Assembly (NCBI GenBank): GCA_029204225.1
Contig: CM055105.1
Location: 51,844,331-51,908,330, forward strand
DNA: 64,000 nt
Reading direction: 5' to 3'
From: Diphasiastrum complanatum
Taxonomy: Eukaryota > Streptophyta > Lycopodiopsida > Lycopodiales > Lycopodiaceae
In this document: piece after piece, positions 36,610 to 47,477 of the stretch
Position numbering within the stretch: position 1 is the stretch's first letter
Layout: every line of letters starts with the position of its first letter
Made by a program: the position numbers and the translations under genes
The notes under the pieces: generated by a model
The model's database searches: none
Told to the model about the DNA's origin: nothing
Seen by the model: only the letters and a program-made list of their open reading frames with translations

Positions 36610-37345
36610 AATGGTTCAAGGGTTGGTTGAGATCTGAGATCATCCATTGGTCGAGAATTGACGTGAGGGCATCGGTCGAGAACTGACGCGAGGTCATCGG
36701 TCGAGTTCTGACGTGAGGACGTCGGTTGAGATCTAACACGAAGCGTTGGTAGAGATCCAACGCAAGGTCGTTGGTTGAGATCTGACACGAAGCGTCGGTT
36801 GAGAATGGAACAAAAACTGTTAGGCGAGATCTGACGTGAGGTCATCAGTCAAGATCTGATGCAAAGTGTCGGTCAAGACGTGAGCAAATGCATCGGTTGA
36901 GATGTGAGCAAATGCATCGGTTGAGATTGTTATGGAAGCTGTTGATCGAGATCTGACGTGAGGTCGTCGGTCGAGATCTGACTCAAAGCATCGATCAAGA
37001 CATGAGCAAATGCGTCGGTTGAGATTGTAATGGAAGCTGTCAGTTGAGATCTGACGTGAGGTCATCGGTTGAGATCTGAATCAAAGCATCAATCGAGACA
37101 TGAGCAAATGCGTCGGTTGAGATTGTAACGAAAGCTGTCGGTCGAGATCTGATGCGAGGTCGTTGGTCGAGATCTGACTCAAAGTGTCGGTCGAGACATG
37201 AGCAAATGCGTTGGTTGAGATTGTAACGGAAGTTGTCGGTCGAGATCTGATGCGAGGTCGTCGATCGAGATCTAACACAAAGCGTCGGTCGAGACGTGAG
37301 CAAATGCATCAGTTGAGATGTGAGCAAATGCGTCGGTGGAGATGT
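36610..37345 (-). repeat. Leader minisatellite of G2 (TCGGTYGAGAT core)
   Basis: Tandem 20-26 bp subunits with core TCGGTCGAGATCTGA. Several are arranged as a higher-order repeat of about 99-102 bp, restarting near 36930, 37032, 37131 and 37230 with GAAGCTGT. Minus-strand frames remain open across 80-95 codons. Shares core and location with the G1 array but not the exact units. Confidence 0.9.
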
Positions 37346-37589
37346 AACTCAAGACATGACATGATTATTTTGTAGTGGCTCGGTCAAGAGTTGATGTGTA
37401 GCGGTCCGGTCCAGACAAGAGTCGTGGCTCGGCTTGGGAAGGAGCGTGAAGCATCGGTTGAGAACTGAGCTTCGCGCTAGTCAGGACGAAAGTGGTGAGC
37501 TCTGTAATGGAGATGTGAAAGTCTTGAGAGTGATGGTTTTGCTGCACAGATCGGAATGGTTTGGGGTGGTTTAATGTCTGTGTAGCTAT

Positions 37590-37601
37590 GGAATGGCACC
37601 A
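37590..37601 (-). other. Candidate PBS of G2
   Basis: Minus-strand TGGTGCCATTCC two bases from the LTR end, as in G1. tRNA identity not recognised. Confidence 0.6.
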
Positions 37602-37603
37602 AA

Positions 37604-37894
37604 TGTTCACAGATTCTCTGAATCTGGAACACGATTTTGTTGTTTCTTTTACTTCTTCTTTGTTCTTCTGTATTTACGGTTCTTACGGTTCTTCCTCTTA
37701 TTAGAACAGTTACAAAACAGAAGCGTTACTCAGATTGCAACGTGTATTTTCCAGTTGTCAGTGGGAGTTACGGATCCGATACTCAGCTACATGCATAAAC
37801 CAGCCATGTAACCAGACATAGCTCAAGAAGATCAATGTTCTGAAACAGGGAGCAATCCTACCACTATCTACTAAATTAGAAAGCGATCAAGAAC
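37604..37894 (-). mobile_element. 5' LTR of G2, truncated by a copia LTR
   Basis: Starts TGTTCACAGATTC next to the PBS and follows the G1 LTR to GATCAAGAACT, where similarity stops. The next text has copia-LTR character, so an insertion at about 37895 is the likely cause. Confidence 0.7.
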
Positions 37895-37897
37895 TTT

Positions 37898-38761
37898 TGA
37901 AAATTCCAGAATTCGCACGTGTGGGGAATGTCCACAAGAATGACTGATCTTAATTAAGCTTTGTGATTGGCACAGTACCCTGATTCTAGATTGTTCAACA
38001 AGATCTAGTTCAGAAAATATGGCTAATTCACAATCTAGCATGCTAATCAATAGACTATGATTGCAATGAATCAAAGAATGATTAAAAGTACAAGATTACA
38101 ATGCATAAGCATTAGTCTCAGCACGCGTTAGAGAGAGAGAGCTAGAGAGATAACAAGAAAAATAGTTTAGATCCAACCAAGCATGAGATAGCTACAAAAC
38201 TTTGGTTCTTCATTACTTTGTGAATGAGAATGATATGTACATATATAGGAGAGCCAAAATTTGTGGTACTCCTTGCATTCAATGCACATCCCACACCTAT
38301 TCAAGTGCAAATAGCTATTAACTTGACACCTAACTGCTAGCATGCATAGGTTACACCTAACTTCTACCTACTTTCTCCAAATGGTAATTTCTCAACTAGC
38401 CATGTACAAATCTACATGCATGTGTCCATTAGAGTGATCGCATGCTTTGCATGTCACTATGGAAACTTAGGACATTATGCATCTATTGTGGCTCGAGTTT
38501 CTACAAGGTCATAATTGACCAATTCCATGTGAATCTCTATATGCATGTCAAACTAGACATTGTCAACATTATTGCATATCATACTAGACCAACTAGACTT
38601 TATGCATGTCACTGGAATTTGATCTACCTAACCCAAACTCGTCCTATTGTACAAGGATATGTGCTCAATTCACATACCTTGGATATGTACAAAATATTTA
38701 CATGGGTAGGATCCCCCAAACATTAACAACAGATAATAGATATGTTTTACAATATTTAACA
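37898..38761 (-). mobile_element. Candidate 3' LTR of a minus-strand copia-derived element
   Basis: The right border is clear: minus-strand polypurine tract ATTTTAAGGAGGAG (38762-38775), then TGTTAAATATTG. The left border (TGAAAATTCC at 37898) is inferred from the end of G2 similarity and gives 864 bp, close to the LTR of element X. Contains GCACGTGTGG. Confidence 0.5.
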
Positions 38762-38775
38762 CTCCTCCTTAAAAT

Positions 38776-38999
38776 ATATCTATCTGATGTTGGTGAAGAT
38801 CCTTTAAGTTTAAATTCTTTGCTTTGCATTTGAAGTGAAGATGAAAAAAGAATCCATCATCGCAGTATGCTTACCAAATCCACGATAAGTTCTCTTTGAT
38901 AGAAATCTTTTCCAAATGCCTTTGAAAAATATTCCACCAACCTGCTACTATGCCAATGTACCTCCTGCATGTCTGATGTCGATCCTGGGTATGCAAAGT
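38776..38999 (-). other. 3' internal sequence of the 39-kb element
   Basis: Short non-coding or decayed stretch between the ORF and the polypurine tract. Confidence 0.4.
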
Positions 39000-39620
39000 C
39001 TACATGCATGAAGTTGGCTGCAAGAAAGACTGAAACAACCGAGGCTTCCATGCTTCATCATGACCACAAAGATCATAAAGATCAAGATTGTACCATGAGC
39101 AATATTCAAGATTAAGCATACTAGCTTCACTAGTCCAAAAAATATGAACTCTATCCAAAATGGATCTAATCTTGAAACCATACTCAAACTTGATCAAATT
39201 AAGGCTAAATACTCTCTTGAGGGTGTAAGTGTCCTCAGTGGATGCTTCACTTAACCTCACAAGAAGTTTACAATATGACTCAATACATGAAAAAACTCCT
39301 TTTGTCAAACTATGAGTACTAAACTCATACTTGCTCTTACTCAATTTAAGAGCATACAAATGATGGTACAACATCTTGCTTTCTAGATGTTTTGGAAACA
39401 TAATCAAGTCACAAAAGACAAGAAGTAATTCCAAACTAAATACTTCATTCAAAAACACAATAGTCTTACTTGATCTTTGAGATAAGCAAATCGCAATTAA
39501 GCAAGATACATCATTAATCAAAGAAAAAAAACAATAGGTGAGTAAAACAAAATAAATATCACCTTTACTTTTCTTTTCTTTTCCATGAAATAAGATCAAC
39601 ACGGACTCGGCCTTGTACAA
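39000..39620 (-). CDS. Unrecognised ORF sharing the N1/X module
   Basis: 206 codons in the internal region of a minus-strand copia-derived element. Residues about 85-206 (ESKMLYHHLYALKLSKSK, FSCIESYCKLLVRLSEASTEDTY, IFWTSEASMLNLEY, LCGHDEAWKPRLF) align with X (ESKWLFHQMCALESCKSK, CKLFMRVSESFSKDTY) and N1 (CKLLMRIIEASKVDTY). LILFHGKEKK near the start may be the tail of the copia hinge (LTFQGKE in X). No known catalytic motif. The frame is open despite about 20-25% DNA divergence from the others. Function unknown. Confidence 0.5.
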   Translation of the reverse strand: MYKAESVLILFHGKEKKSKGDIYFVLLTYCFFSLINDVSCLIAICLSQRSSKTIVFLNEVFSLELLLVFCDLIMFPKHLESKMLYHHLYALKLSKSKYEFSTHSLTKGVFSCIESYCKLLVRLSEASTEDTYTLKRVFSLNLIKFEYGFKIRSILDRVHIFWTSEASMLNLEYCSWYNLDLYDLCGHDEAWKPRLFQSFLQPTSCM

Positions 39621-40179
39621 TGATGAAGATTTTTGAATTTTAAAAGATCTATGAAAAGGCCTAAAGCTTACTAGAATGCCTATAGGCTTGTCTCTATCAA
39701 ACTAGCACACAATCTTGAATGATACTCAAAAATCTTACCAAAAATTCCTAGCTTTCACTCTCACAAAAAAAAATTGCTTTCCATTTTTCTTAGAGATTTC
39801 ACTTCAACTAAGGATATGAACAAATCAGCCTCTAAGACCTGATCTTAGACTCTTAAAAAAAATGCTTCAATGATCCAAAACACTATTTGGTCATAGGCAT
39901 TAGCTAGAATGAATCTAGATCAATACTATGCTTCAAAAAGCACCAAAAATGAACTAGTATTGTGATTTTGGGACCAACAAACACAAAGTAACTTGAATTG
40001 AAAGTTGTTGTATGGTTTCACACGTGTGAAAAGTACATACACAGCCTCCAAGTTATTTTTGATCCAAATGATTACAAGCTATCCCACTCGAAGAACTAAC
40101 CCTCACTAGTATTGGCCAAAAACAAATTTTGCCAATGATCTTTACAAGATTTATGATTCAATGATAACTCTCTTACTTA
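39621..40179 (-). other. 5' internal sequence, no gene
   Basis: AT-rich sequence between the primer site and the ORF, with one CACACGTGTG palindrome near 40020. No gag motif is visible. Confidence 0.5.
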
Positions 40180-40191
40180 GCTCTGATACCA
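40180..40191 (-). other. Copia PBS (initiator tRNA-Met), minus strand
   Basis: GCTCTGATACCA is the exact reverse complement of TGGTATCAGAGC and adjoins the LTR border at 40192. Confidence 0.92.
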
Positions 40192-41008
40192 TGATAAATT
40201 TTACAGTTTCTAGGACAATAATGATTCTACTTTATGATCATAGAGAGTTATTGGTTGCTTAATCAATGAATCTATCAAGTTCTACACATTAGATCTTGAT
40301 CTAGATTCACTACACTTGGATTTAAGCAAGAGCAATGGATCAACACATCATTTTTTAGTGAGAGCGGCCTCACACGTGTGGAGTACTATCCACTGTACGG
40401 CCTGAACCTGAAACAACAAGTACAATGATACTAGATAGCAATCATACATAAAAATCACAAGACAAATGACTAGAAATCTCACAAAAGTGTAGAGTGCAAA
40501 AGTCTCATCAATCTTCTTAGCAAAATGATGATCCTTTTATGGATCAAGTACATCTATGAGTTTGGTACAGTCCAGCAGGCCTTCACACGTGTGAAGAGTG
40601 CCACATCACTCATATCTATCCATTTGATCCATCCTTGATCCTTATCCAATAGTTGACCTTCTAGAATATGACTAAAATCCAAAAAGCTAGTCTCCTAGAA
40701 TATAGGAATATTCCCTACACAATATGATTTAAGGAAAATAGTATCTTCTAGTACTCTATACACATGTGTGAACATCCACTTGCCATGTGGGAGCATTTAC
40801 TCATGCACATGCAAGGAAAAGCTAATTTGTAGGTGACTAGTCAACTTGACTAAAAACTAGTCATTTCATGTTCACACTAACTAGAATGATACAAAATCAA
40901 TTTGGATATATACAAACATAAAAAGTACATCCTTTCACACGTGGGAACAGGCTCCACACGTGTGAAATTAGATCATCAACATATTCTAATGTTTGATCAA
41001 TATTTACA
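40192..41008 (-). mobile_element. 5' LTR of a minus-strand copia element
   Basis: About 817 bp. In minus orientation it starts TGTAAATATTGATC near 41008 and ends ...AAATTTATCA at the PBS. Contains CACACGTGTG palindromes at about 40372, 40585 and 40960. It does not align with the LTR at 37898-38761, so the two may not be one pair. The outer border is tentative. Confidence 0.65.
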
Positions 41009-41040
41009 TGAACCAATGTCAAGTGAGAAGTGACAATTTT

Positions 41041-41224
41041 CAACAAAAACCACCTAAGAAGTCCTTCTCAAGTTCAATCACAAAGACAACTTTTCAACTT
41101 GAGTTGATCCACTCGGATGTACACTTTGCAAGTACAATGTCCAACAAAGGTGCCACCATGTTTGTTACATTCATAGATGATTACTCAAGCTTTTGTTGGG
41201 TATTCTTACTTTTTTATTTTTTGT
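41041..41224 (+). pseudogene. pol: Copia integrase fragment
   Basis: Encodes KSFSSSITKTTFQLELIHSD, VHFASTMSNKGATMFVTF and IDDYSSFCWVFLL, the start of a copia integrase core with one catalytic Asp. It stops at the LTR border at 41225. Nearly the same sequence occurs inverted at 46764-46590. Confidence 0.85.
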
Positions 41225-41925
41225 TGTGAAAGAACTGTACTTTAGGACCATAAATGGATCTACAAAAGATCCACAAGAGTGATTGGATGCTTGCTTAACA
41301 ATCTATCAAAAAACTAGACACAAAAAAGTTGATCTAGATTGGCAATTTGACAAACAACAAGCATTAACAATCAAAAGCATTGATGAACATTGAAATCCGA
41401 GCCCACACATGTGTACTACAGGCTGTAGTATGGCCTTCAACCTGAGAAACAAGTAGAGATTGATCTGCTTTCATTTGGATCACAAAAACTCAATGTACAT
41501 AGTGAACTAGCTTGAGATTGCTAATGAGCTCCAAAAATAATCTATCTTCTCACTATGGGAGCTTGGAATACATAGCAAATTCGACTTCCTTCTTGAAGTT
41601 AGGTGGACTTCTAGCATGTAATAAGGAATTTAACGCACCCTTCTTGCCCTAAAATGAAACCCTAGCCTAGATCCTAGACTTATGCTTGGTAGGTAGCTAG
41701 TTGGTCAAATTTTCACCTGAAACTTAGGTGTAGGTCATATAAAGTAGCGATGACCACCAAATAGACATGACCAACTCTCTTGAATTGACATAACCTACAT
41801 TAGGAGTGGGTTGCCACGTGGCATCTTGGTCTCACATGTGTGGAACCCAATTATGTACAAAATTTACACTATTCTTCATGGTTTTTGATCAAGCTAGATT
41901 TGCCAATTTTTGGCAATTCTTCACA
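41225..41925 (-). mobile_element. 701-bp copia LTR, minus orientation
   Basis: Minus-strand TGTGAAGAATTGCC (right) to ...TTTCACA (left). A polypurine tract (AATTTGAGGAG) follows at 41926-41936, so this is a 3' LTR. It is the same length as, and about 95% identical by eye to, the LTR at 46765-47465 in the opposite orientation. Confidence 0.9.
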
Positions 41926-41936
41926 CTCCTCAAATT

Positions 41937-42133
41937 TAGCTTGGTCTATCCACAACTCTCTTGCTAGATGCATGAATGCTTTTCGAAGTGTCTAAAAAGT
42001 CCAGCTACAAACAAAGAACTTTTGAGACTCCAATAGAGAATGATGTCCATGAAGGATCTTTCACCACCTCTTAAAGGACCCCTTACAAGATGTTCCACAA
42101 ATGTGTCTATATACATGTAGCACATTTCAAAAA
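41937..42133 (-). other. 3' internal spacer of that element
   Basis: No gene recognised. Confidence 0.4.
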
Positions 42134-42376
42134 CTATACATCATGCCAAGTCATGGATTCCAAGGAATTTTGTGCACTTGAAGATACATCAATTAAAATA
42201 TTAAGTGCGTAAATAATGTTGCCAAAGTCAACTTGCCTTGCTTGATCCATATGATTGGGCCTTAATAGCTCCATCTTGATTCTCAAGGTTCTTCTTGGAG
42301 TCCTCAGGTCTTGAGCTTGCTCCTCCACTTGACTTGACTCCAAACCATCAATGAATGTAATAATGTGTTGATCCAA
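42134..42376 (-). pseudogene. pol: Copia pol hinge remnant
   Basis: QAQDLRTPRRTLRIKMELLR and QARQVDFGNIIYALN correspond to the hinge before copia RT (TPRRSSRVIMEPLRLTYQDK in the 46-kb copy). RT itself is gone. Another example of hinge text left after pol deletion. Confidence 0.6.
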
Positions 42377-42794
42377 AGGTGCTTATTCAAGTTTACAAAT
42401 CTTCCACTCTTGAAAGATCACATTTCCACCATTGACAAATTCTTTAGTTGAAAACAAGTAGATTCTACAATCTCTACTTGAAGAGCAAAACACTACCATT
42501 ATTCAAACTATGAGCTAGAATCAAGACTAGTTACAAAACTAGCAAATTTGGCATTTAACTCCAGATTAGGCACATAGATTTGATCAAATGAACCAAAGTA
42601 AAGTACAACAAGTTTCTCAGACCTATAAACAGGTTCAGTACCTTCCAAACCAAGCAATTAATGCATAATAACACTCACATCCAATAGCTAGAACTCGTCA
42701 CCAAAAGACAATGTCGATAGAAGTGTTTCGTCCATATCTGGGTCAATTCGTAGTTGTATTTTTGGGTGGTATTCTAGTGTGAATTCTTTAAGCA
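42377..42794. other. No recognisable gene
   Basis: AT-rich internal sequence of the broken copia element up to the gypsy fragment. Confidence 0.4.
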
Positions 42795-43120
42795 TGAGTC
42801 AATGTATCTTGGTCATAAGATCACCCTGGAAGATTGAAGATAGATGAGGATAAGGTCAAGACAGTGCTTGAGTGGCCAATACCGCAGAAAGTTAGATAAG
42901 TTAAATCTTTTCTCGGTTTTATAGTTTTCTTTCATAAGTCTATTGAGGATTATGCAAAGGTCGCAGCACCTCTTAATAATCTAACTAAAGGTAGAGTTAA
43001 CAAGAAAAAGAAGAGAGGTCAACCTAGTCCGCCTATTGAATGGAATGAAGAACTGAATCAATGTTTTGAGAAGCTCAAACATATGGTTGCTTCAGCTCCT
43101 CGATTTTTCTTCATATTTGG
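42795..43120 (+). pseudogene. pol: Gypsy RT connection-domain fragment of a different lineage
   Basis: Reads EDKVKTVLEWPIPQKVR, stop, VKSFLGFIVFFHKSIEDYAK, VAAPLNNLTKGRVNKKKK, PPIEWNEELNQCFEKLKH and MVASAPRFF. This is the RT thumb/connection of a gypsy element, with WNEE in place of the usual WTxE. Chromovirus-like in style and unlike G1-G3. An isolated relic. Confidence 0.75.
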
Positions 43121-43492
43121 ATGGAGATCCCATCATACATTTATACATTTCAAGCTTGGATCTTAACGTTTTAGGGCATATCTGTACTTATCATAATCTA
43201 GCCCTAACATCTAGTCTAATAGGTCATTGGATCCACCCTAATATGGAATCAAGATCTCAAGATCCAGAAACAATGTAAAACATGCTGTTTTTAGCTCCTA
43301 GAATTTCTCTAGCTTATCTAAGCACACGTTGGTCTCATTTCAAAGATGCTATCACAATGTAATATGAGTAATGAAGTCTTTGGAAAGCATCCTATGTGAT
43401 TTGACACGTGTGGCATCTATTTACATCGCCTTCTTGCCAATTACAATGCATGTGACCAAAAATGTTCAAGCTAGAATTGTGAAATTTCAACA
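43121..43492 (-). mobile_element. Copia 3' LTR fragment (inner border only)
   Basis: Minus-strand polypurine tract ATTGTGAGGAGGAC precedes TGTTGAAATTTCAC at 43492, an LTR start. Contains GACACGTGTGG near 43400. The outer end was not found. Confidence 0.45.
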
Positions 43493-43891
43493 GTCCTCCT
43501 CACAATTTAGCTTGATGAGATTATCCTGGATCAATAACAGATTAGAGAAAATATGGGCCCAAAGAGGGCCCTATAAGAAATGCCATGTAGGATAGAGAGA
43601 AATAACTATAAAGTTATTTTAATATCATTTTCTAACTTCTTTACGCATCTGCCTACACTACTTTCCATGTAAATGAATGCACCTTAGTTTAGTCACATCA
43701 AACTTTACTGGTGCTTAACCATAGTTAAAATATAATTTTCAAAATGATGAAATATTCCCTCCCAAAAGTTGGGAACACTCAAAACTTTGAATTAGGAGTG
43801 ACATCTCTGAAACAAAGTCTACGCCATCTCTATCTCCAGGGTCAAACAAGTATTTAGCGCCATCTCTATCTCCAGCAGGGTTAGCTGGAGA
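43493..43891. other. Repeat-derived spacer
   Basis: 43535-43700 resembles 11070-11220; no gene. Confidence 0.4.
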
Positions 43892-44402
43892 TTGTTATTG
43901 TCATTAGCTGGAGTTCCACTCAATATTCTTGGAATTGGCACTTTCAACATTGAATGGCATTTAGCAGGAGATCTGAAGACATTAAAATGTATATTCAATG
44001 TATCTCATGGTGCTAACTCTAAACACCCTTGTTTGTACTGCATGAAAACATCAAAAGACATGACAAGGAGTACATGAATATCAAGAGATCGAGAAGATCC
44101 CAATTGGAAACCTGTACTACCGATTCCTCTTCAAAATGTTCATATTTGTAAATTGCATACGGAGCTGCGTATTATAGAAAAAATAATATATCTTCACATC
44201 TTGTTTGCATGGAATTCCGAGCCAGAGGCCTTGCAAAGGAAGCTATTTCCAGATTAGAGGATGTGTTGTCCAAAGCAGGCTTACGTAAAGGCCACGTTAA
44301 AATAAAAAAAGATGAAAAGCTATAAGGTAAAACAGGAAATATTCCATGCAAGCCCAACATTGGAGGATCCAAAGCTTGAAGATTTTTATCAAATTATTTT
44401 GG
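43892..44402 (+). pseudogene. Transposase-like segment with PCxYC motif, copy 2
   Basis: Reads ILGIGTFNIEWHLAGDLKTL, KCIFNVSHGANSKHPCLYC, MKTSKDMTRST then a stop, followed in frame by NWKPVLPIPLQNVHICKL, HTELRIIEKIIYLHILFAWN and, after a frameshift, GNIPCKPNIGGSKA. Matches copy 1 at 16582-17212 along its length. It ends where the copia pol begins, so one interrupted the other. Superfamily not recognised. Confidence 0.5.
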
Positions 44403-46764
44403 CAAATATCAGCGATACATTCACTACTTTCCACATGTTCCAAAGATATCTCCTTTGATTGCACCTTCTCTCTCACAAAATGATGAGAGATTTCAATATG
44501 TTTTGACCTTGCATGGAAGATTGGATTGTCATGCAAGGTGTTGGGCTGAAATGTTGTCATTGTAGAGAGTTGGAACAACATCCAAAACTCATGACTTTCA
44601 GCTCCATAAGTAGCCTCTTGGTCCATAATAGCTCCTTTGTTATAGTGGTGAGAGCTTTATACTCAGCTTCAATTGAAGAAAGTGAGATGGTTTCTTGTTT
44701 CTTTGACAACCAAGAAACTACTCCTCCACCAATGAATGTTGCATAGGCACTTGTGGACTTCCTATCCCTTTTGTCACCTGCACTAAAGGCATGCAAATCA
44801 ATGACATCTCCTCTATAGAGAATTCCATGATCTAGAGTACCCGAGATGTATCTCAAGATCCTTTTAGTATTTTTCCAATGTATTACTAATGGATCTTGCA
44901 TATATTGACTTAGTCTACACACACTAAAACATAGATCAAGCCTAGTTATGGTGATCCACATTAAGGAGCCTATAAGTTGCCTATAAAGAGTGATGTCCAT
45001 AAAGGGTACTTCATCACTTTTATTGAGCACTTTTACATCTTGCTCCATTGGTGTTTCTACATGCTTGCAATCTTGCATCTTGAATCTATTGAGCATACTT
45101 AGTTTGACCAATGAAGATGAAATCTGAACCTCTAAGTACTTCTATGCCCAATATAAACTGAAGTTGACCAAGATCTACCATCTTAAATTCTAGTGATAGT
45201 TTTTTCTTGGTTTTCTCAATACCATCAATGTTATCACCACTAAGAATGATGTCATCTACATAAATCAATAAAAGTACAATGCCATTTACATCATACATTA
45301 TGTACAAACTTGGATCATATTCACTTTGAGTGAATCCAATAGAAACTAAGAAATCATGAAGTCTTCAATTCCAAGATCTTGATGCTTGCTTCAAACCATA
45401 TAAGCTCCTTTGAAGATGACATACTTTACCTTCCATACTAAGCTTGATGAAGCCTTGGGGCTGCTCCATGAAATTTTTTTCTTCCAAATAACCACTTAAG
45501 AATGCACTAGAAACATCCATTTGAAAGAGCATCCAACCAAAATGTGAAGCAAGTGCAAGAAGTAACCTTATTGTGACCTCTTGGCCACGGGTGCAAAAGT
45601 TTCTTCAAAATCTATGCCCTTTGCTTGAGCATATCCTTTGGCAACTAACCTTGCCTTGTGTTTTCTTACACTTCCATCCATATTGAGTTTTAGCTTAAAA
45701 ACCCATTTACATCCAATCACATTTTTAAGAGGTCTCTCAACAAGGATCCATGTGCCATTCTCCATCAAAGCATTATATTCATCTATCATAGCTTGAAACC
45801 ATTCCTTTGAACTCAATGCATCTTCTACACATGAAGGTTCTTCAAAACTTGAAATGAGTGCAAAGGATGAAGATGGATTACCCTCGGGTTGCTTCCTCTT
45901 GTCTTGGTATGTGAGCCTCAATGGCTCCATTATTACCCTTGATGATCTTCTTGGAGTGATTGGTTCACTTGGCTCTAGCTCCTCCTCAAAATCTATAACA
46001 TCTTGATCCTCGCCCACCTCCCTCTTGATAGGTGATTTGATTGATCCATCAATAAGTTTATGCATATTATCCTCATGAAAAATCATATCTCTAGAAACCA
46101 CAAACTTGTTGGAAGATGGAATATATATCTTATATCCCTTGCTTGCTTTGCCATACCTGAGCATAATACCTTTGATTGATGATGGATCTTCCTTGGTCCT
46201 TTTCTCCAAACGTTTATGCACATAGCAAATGCATCCAAACACCTTTAAGTCCTTGAGATTTGGCTTCCTCCCATACAAGTCTTCAAAAGGTGTTTTGCCT
46301 TCAATAGGGCTACATGGAACTCTATTCATCAAAGGGTTAGCAGAAGTGAGAACTTCTCCCCAAAAAGCTTTTGGTAAACATGCATCAATCCTTAAGGCTT
46401 TAGAACATTCACACAATGTCCTATTCCTCCTCTCGGCTACCCCATTTGAGGGGTGTAGGGACAAGAAAATTATTTTTCAATTCCTTCTTGATCACAAAAA
46501 TATTTAAAAGCATTGGAGATATATTCTCCACTATTGTCACTTCTAAAAGTTTTGATCTTGTGATCAATATGCTTCTCAACAAATGCTTTGAACTTAAGAA
46601 AGCTTTCAAATACTTGTGCTTTAGATGAAAGTAAGAATACCCAACTATGAATGTAACAAACATGGTGGCACCTCCATTGGACATTGTGCTTGCAAAGTGT
46701 ACATCTGAGTGGATCAACTCAAGTTGACGAGTTGTCTTTGTGATTGAACTTGAGAAGGGCTTCT
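44403..46764 (-). pseudogene. pol: Ty1/copia pol (integrase, RT, RNase H), element C3
   Basis: Nearly full copia pol with several frame breaks. Integrase: KPFSSSITKTTRQL, then FRSDNSGEYIS and NGVAERRNRTLCECSKAL with the third catalytic Glu. A 19-bp deletion after FVTFI removes the Asp motif seen in the 41041 copy. Hinge: GRKPNLKDLKVFGCICYVH, FVVSRDMIFHED, ITPRRSSRVIMEPLRLTY. RT: KGIDFEETFAPVAKR, SLYGLKQA, LLIYVDDIILSG (intact catalytic box), GSLMWITITRLDLCFS. RNase H: DRKSTSAYATFIGGG, SSIEAEYKAL and HARSKHIEISHHFVREK. The 5' side is cut by an LTR at 46765 and the 3' side by the transposase-like segment at 44402. Confidence 0.92.
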
Positions 46765-47465
46765 TGTGAAGAATTGCCAAAAATTGGCAAATCTAGCTTG
46801 ATCAAAAACCATGAAGAATAGTGTAAATTTTGTACATAATTGGGTTCCACACATGTGAGGCCAAGATGCCACGTGGCAAACCACTCCTAATGTAGGTTAG
46901 TTCAATTCAAGAGAGTTGGTCATGTCTATTTGGTGGTCATCCCTAGTTTATAGGACCTACACCTAAGTTTAAGGTGAAAATTTGACCAACTAGCTACCTA
47001 CCAAGCGTAAGTCTAGGATCTAGGCTAGGGTTTCATTTTAGGGAAAGAAGGGTGAGTTAACTTCATTATTACATGCTGTAAGTCCACCTAACTTCAAAAA
47101 GGAAGTCAAATTTGCTATGTATTCCAAGCTCCCACAGTGAGAAGATAGATAATTTTTGGAGCTCATTGGCAATCTCAAGCTAGTTCACTATGTACATTGA
47201 GTTTTTGTGATCCAAATGAAACCAAATCAATTTCTACTTGTTTCTTATGTTGAAGGCCCTAGTACAGCCTGTAGTACACATTTTTGGGCTCGGAATTTAA
47301 TGTTGATCAATGCTTTTGATTGTTAATGCTTGTTGTTTGTCAAATTGCCAATCTAGATCAACTTTTTTGTGTCTAGTTTTTTGGTAAATTGTTAAGTAAG
47401 CATCCAATCACTCTTGTGGATCTTTTGTAGATCCATTTATGGTCCTAAACTACAGTACTTTCACA
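46765..47465 (+). mobile_element. 701-bp copia 5' LTR (element C4)
   Basis: TGTGAAGAATTGCC...ACTTTCACA, followed directly by the PBS. Same family and length as 41225-41925 but opposite orientation. Inserted at the integrase start of C3. Contains CACACATGTG and CCACGTGG. Confidence 0.93.
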
Positions 47466-47477
47466 TGGTATCAGAGC
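47466..47477 (+). other. Copia PBS (initiator tRNA-Met)
   Basis: Perfect TGGTATCAGAGC at the LTR border. Confidence 0.95.

Noticed and set aside
40192-41008. Pairing this LTR with 37898-38761 as one intact element
   Set aside because: Although PBS and PPT lie between them with the expected orientation, the two LTRs do not align by eye, so a single intact element is not supported.
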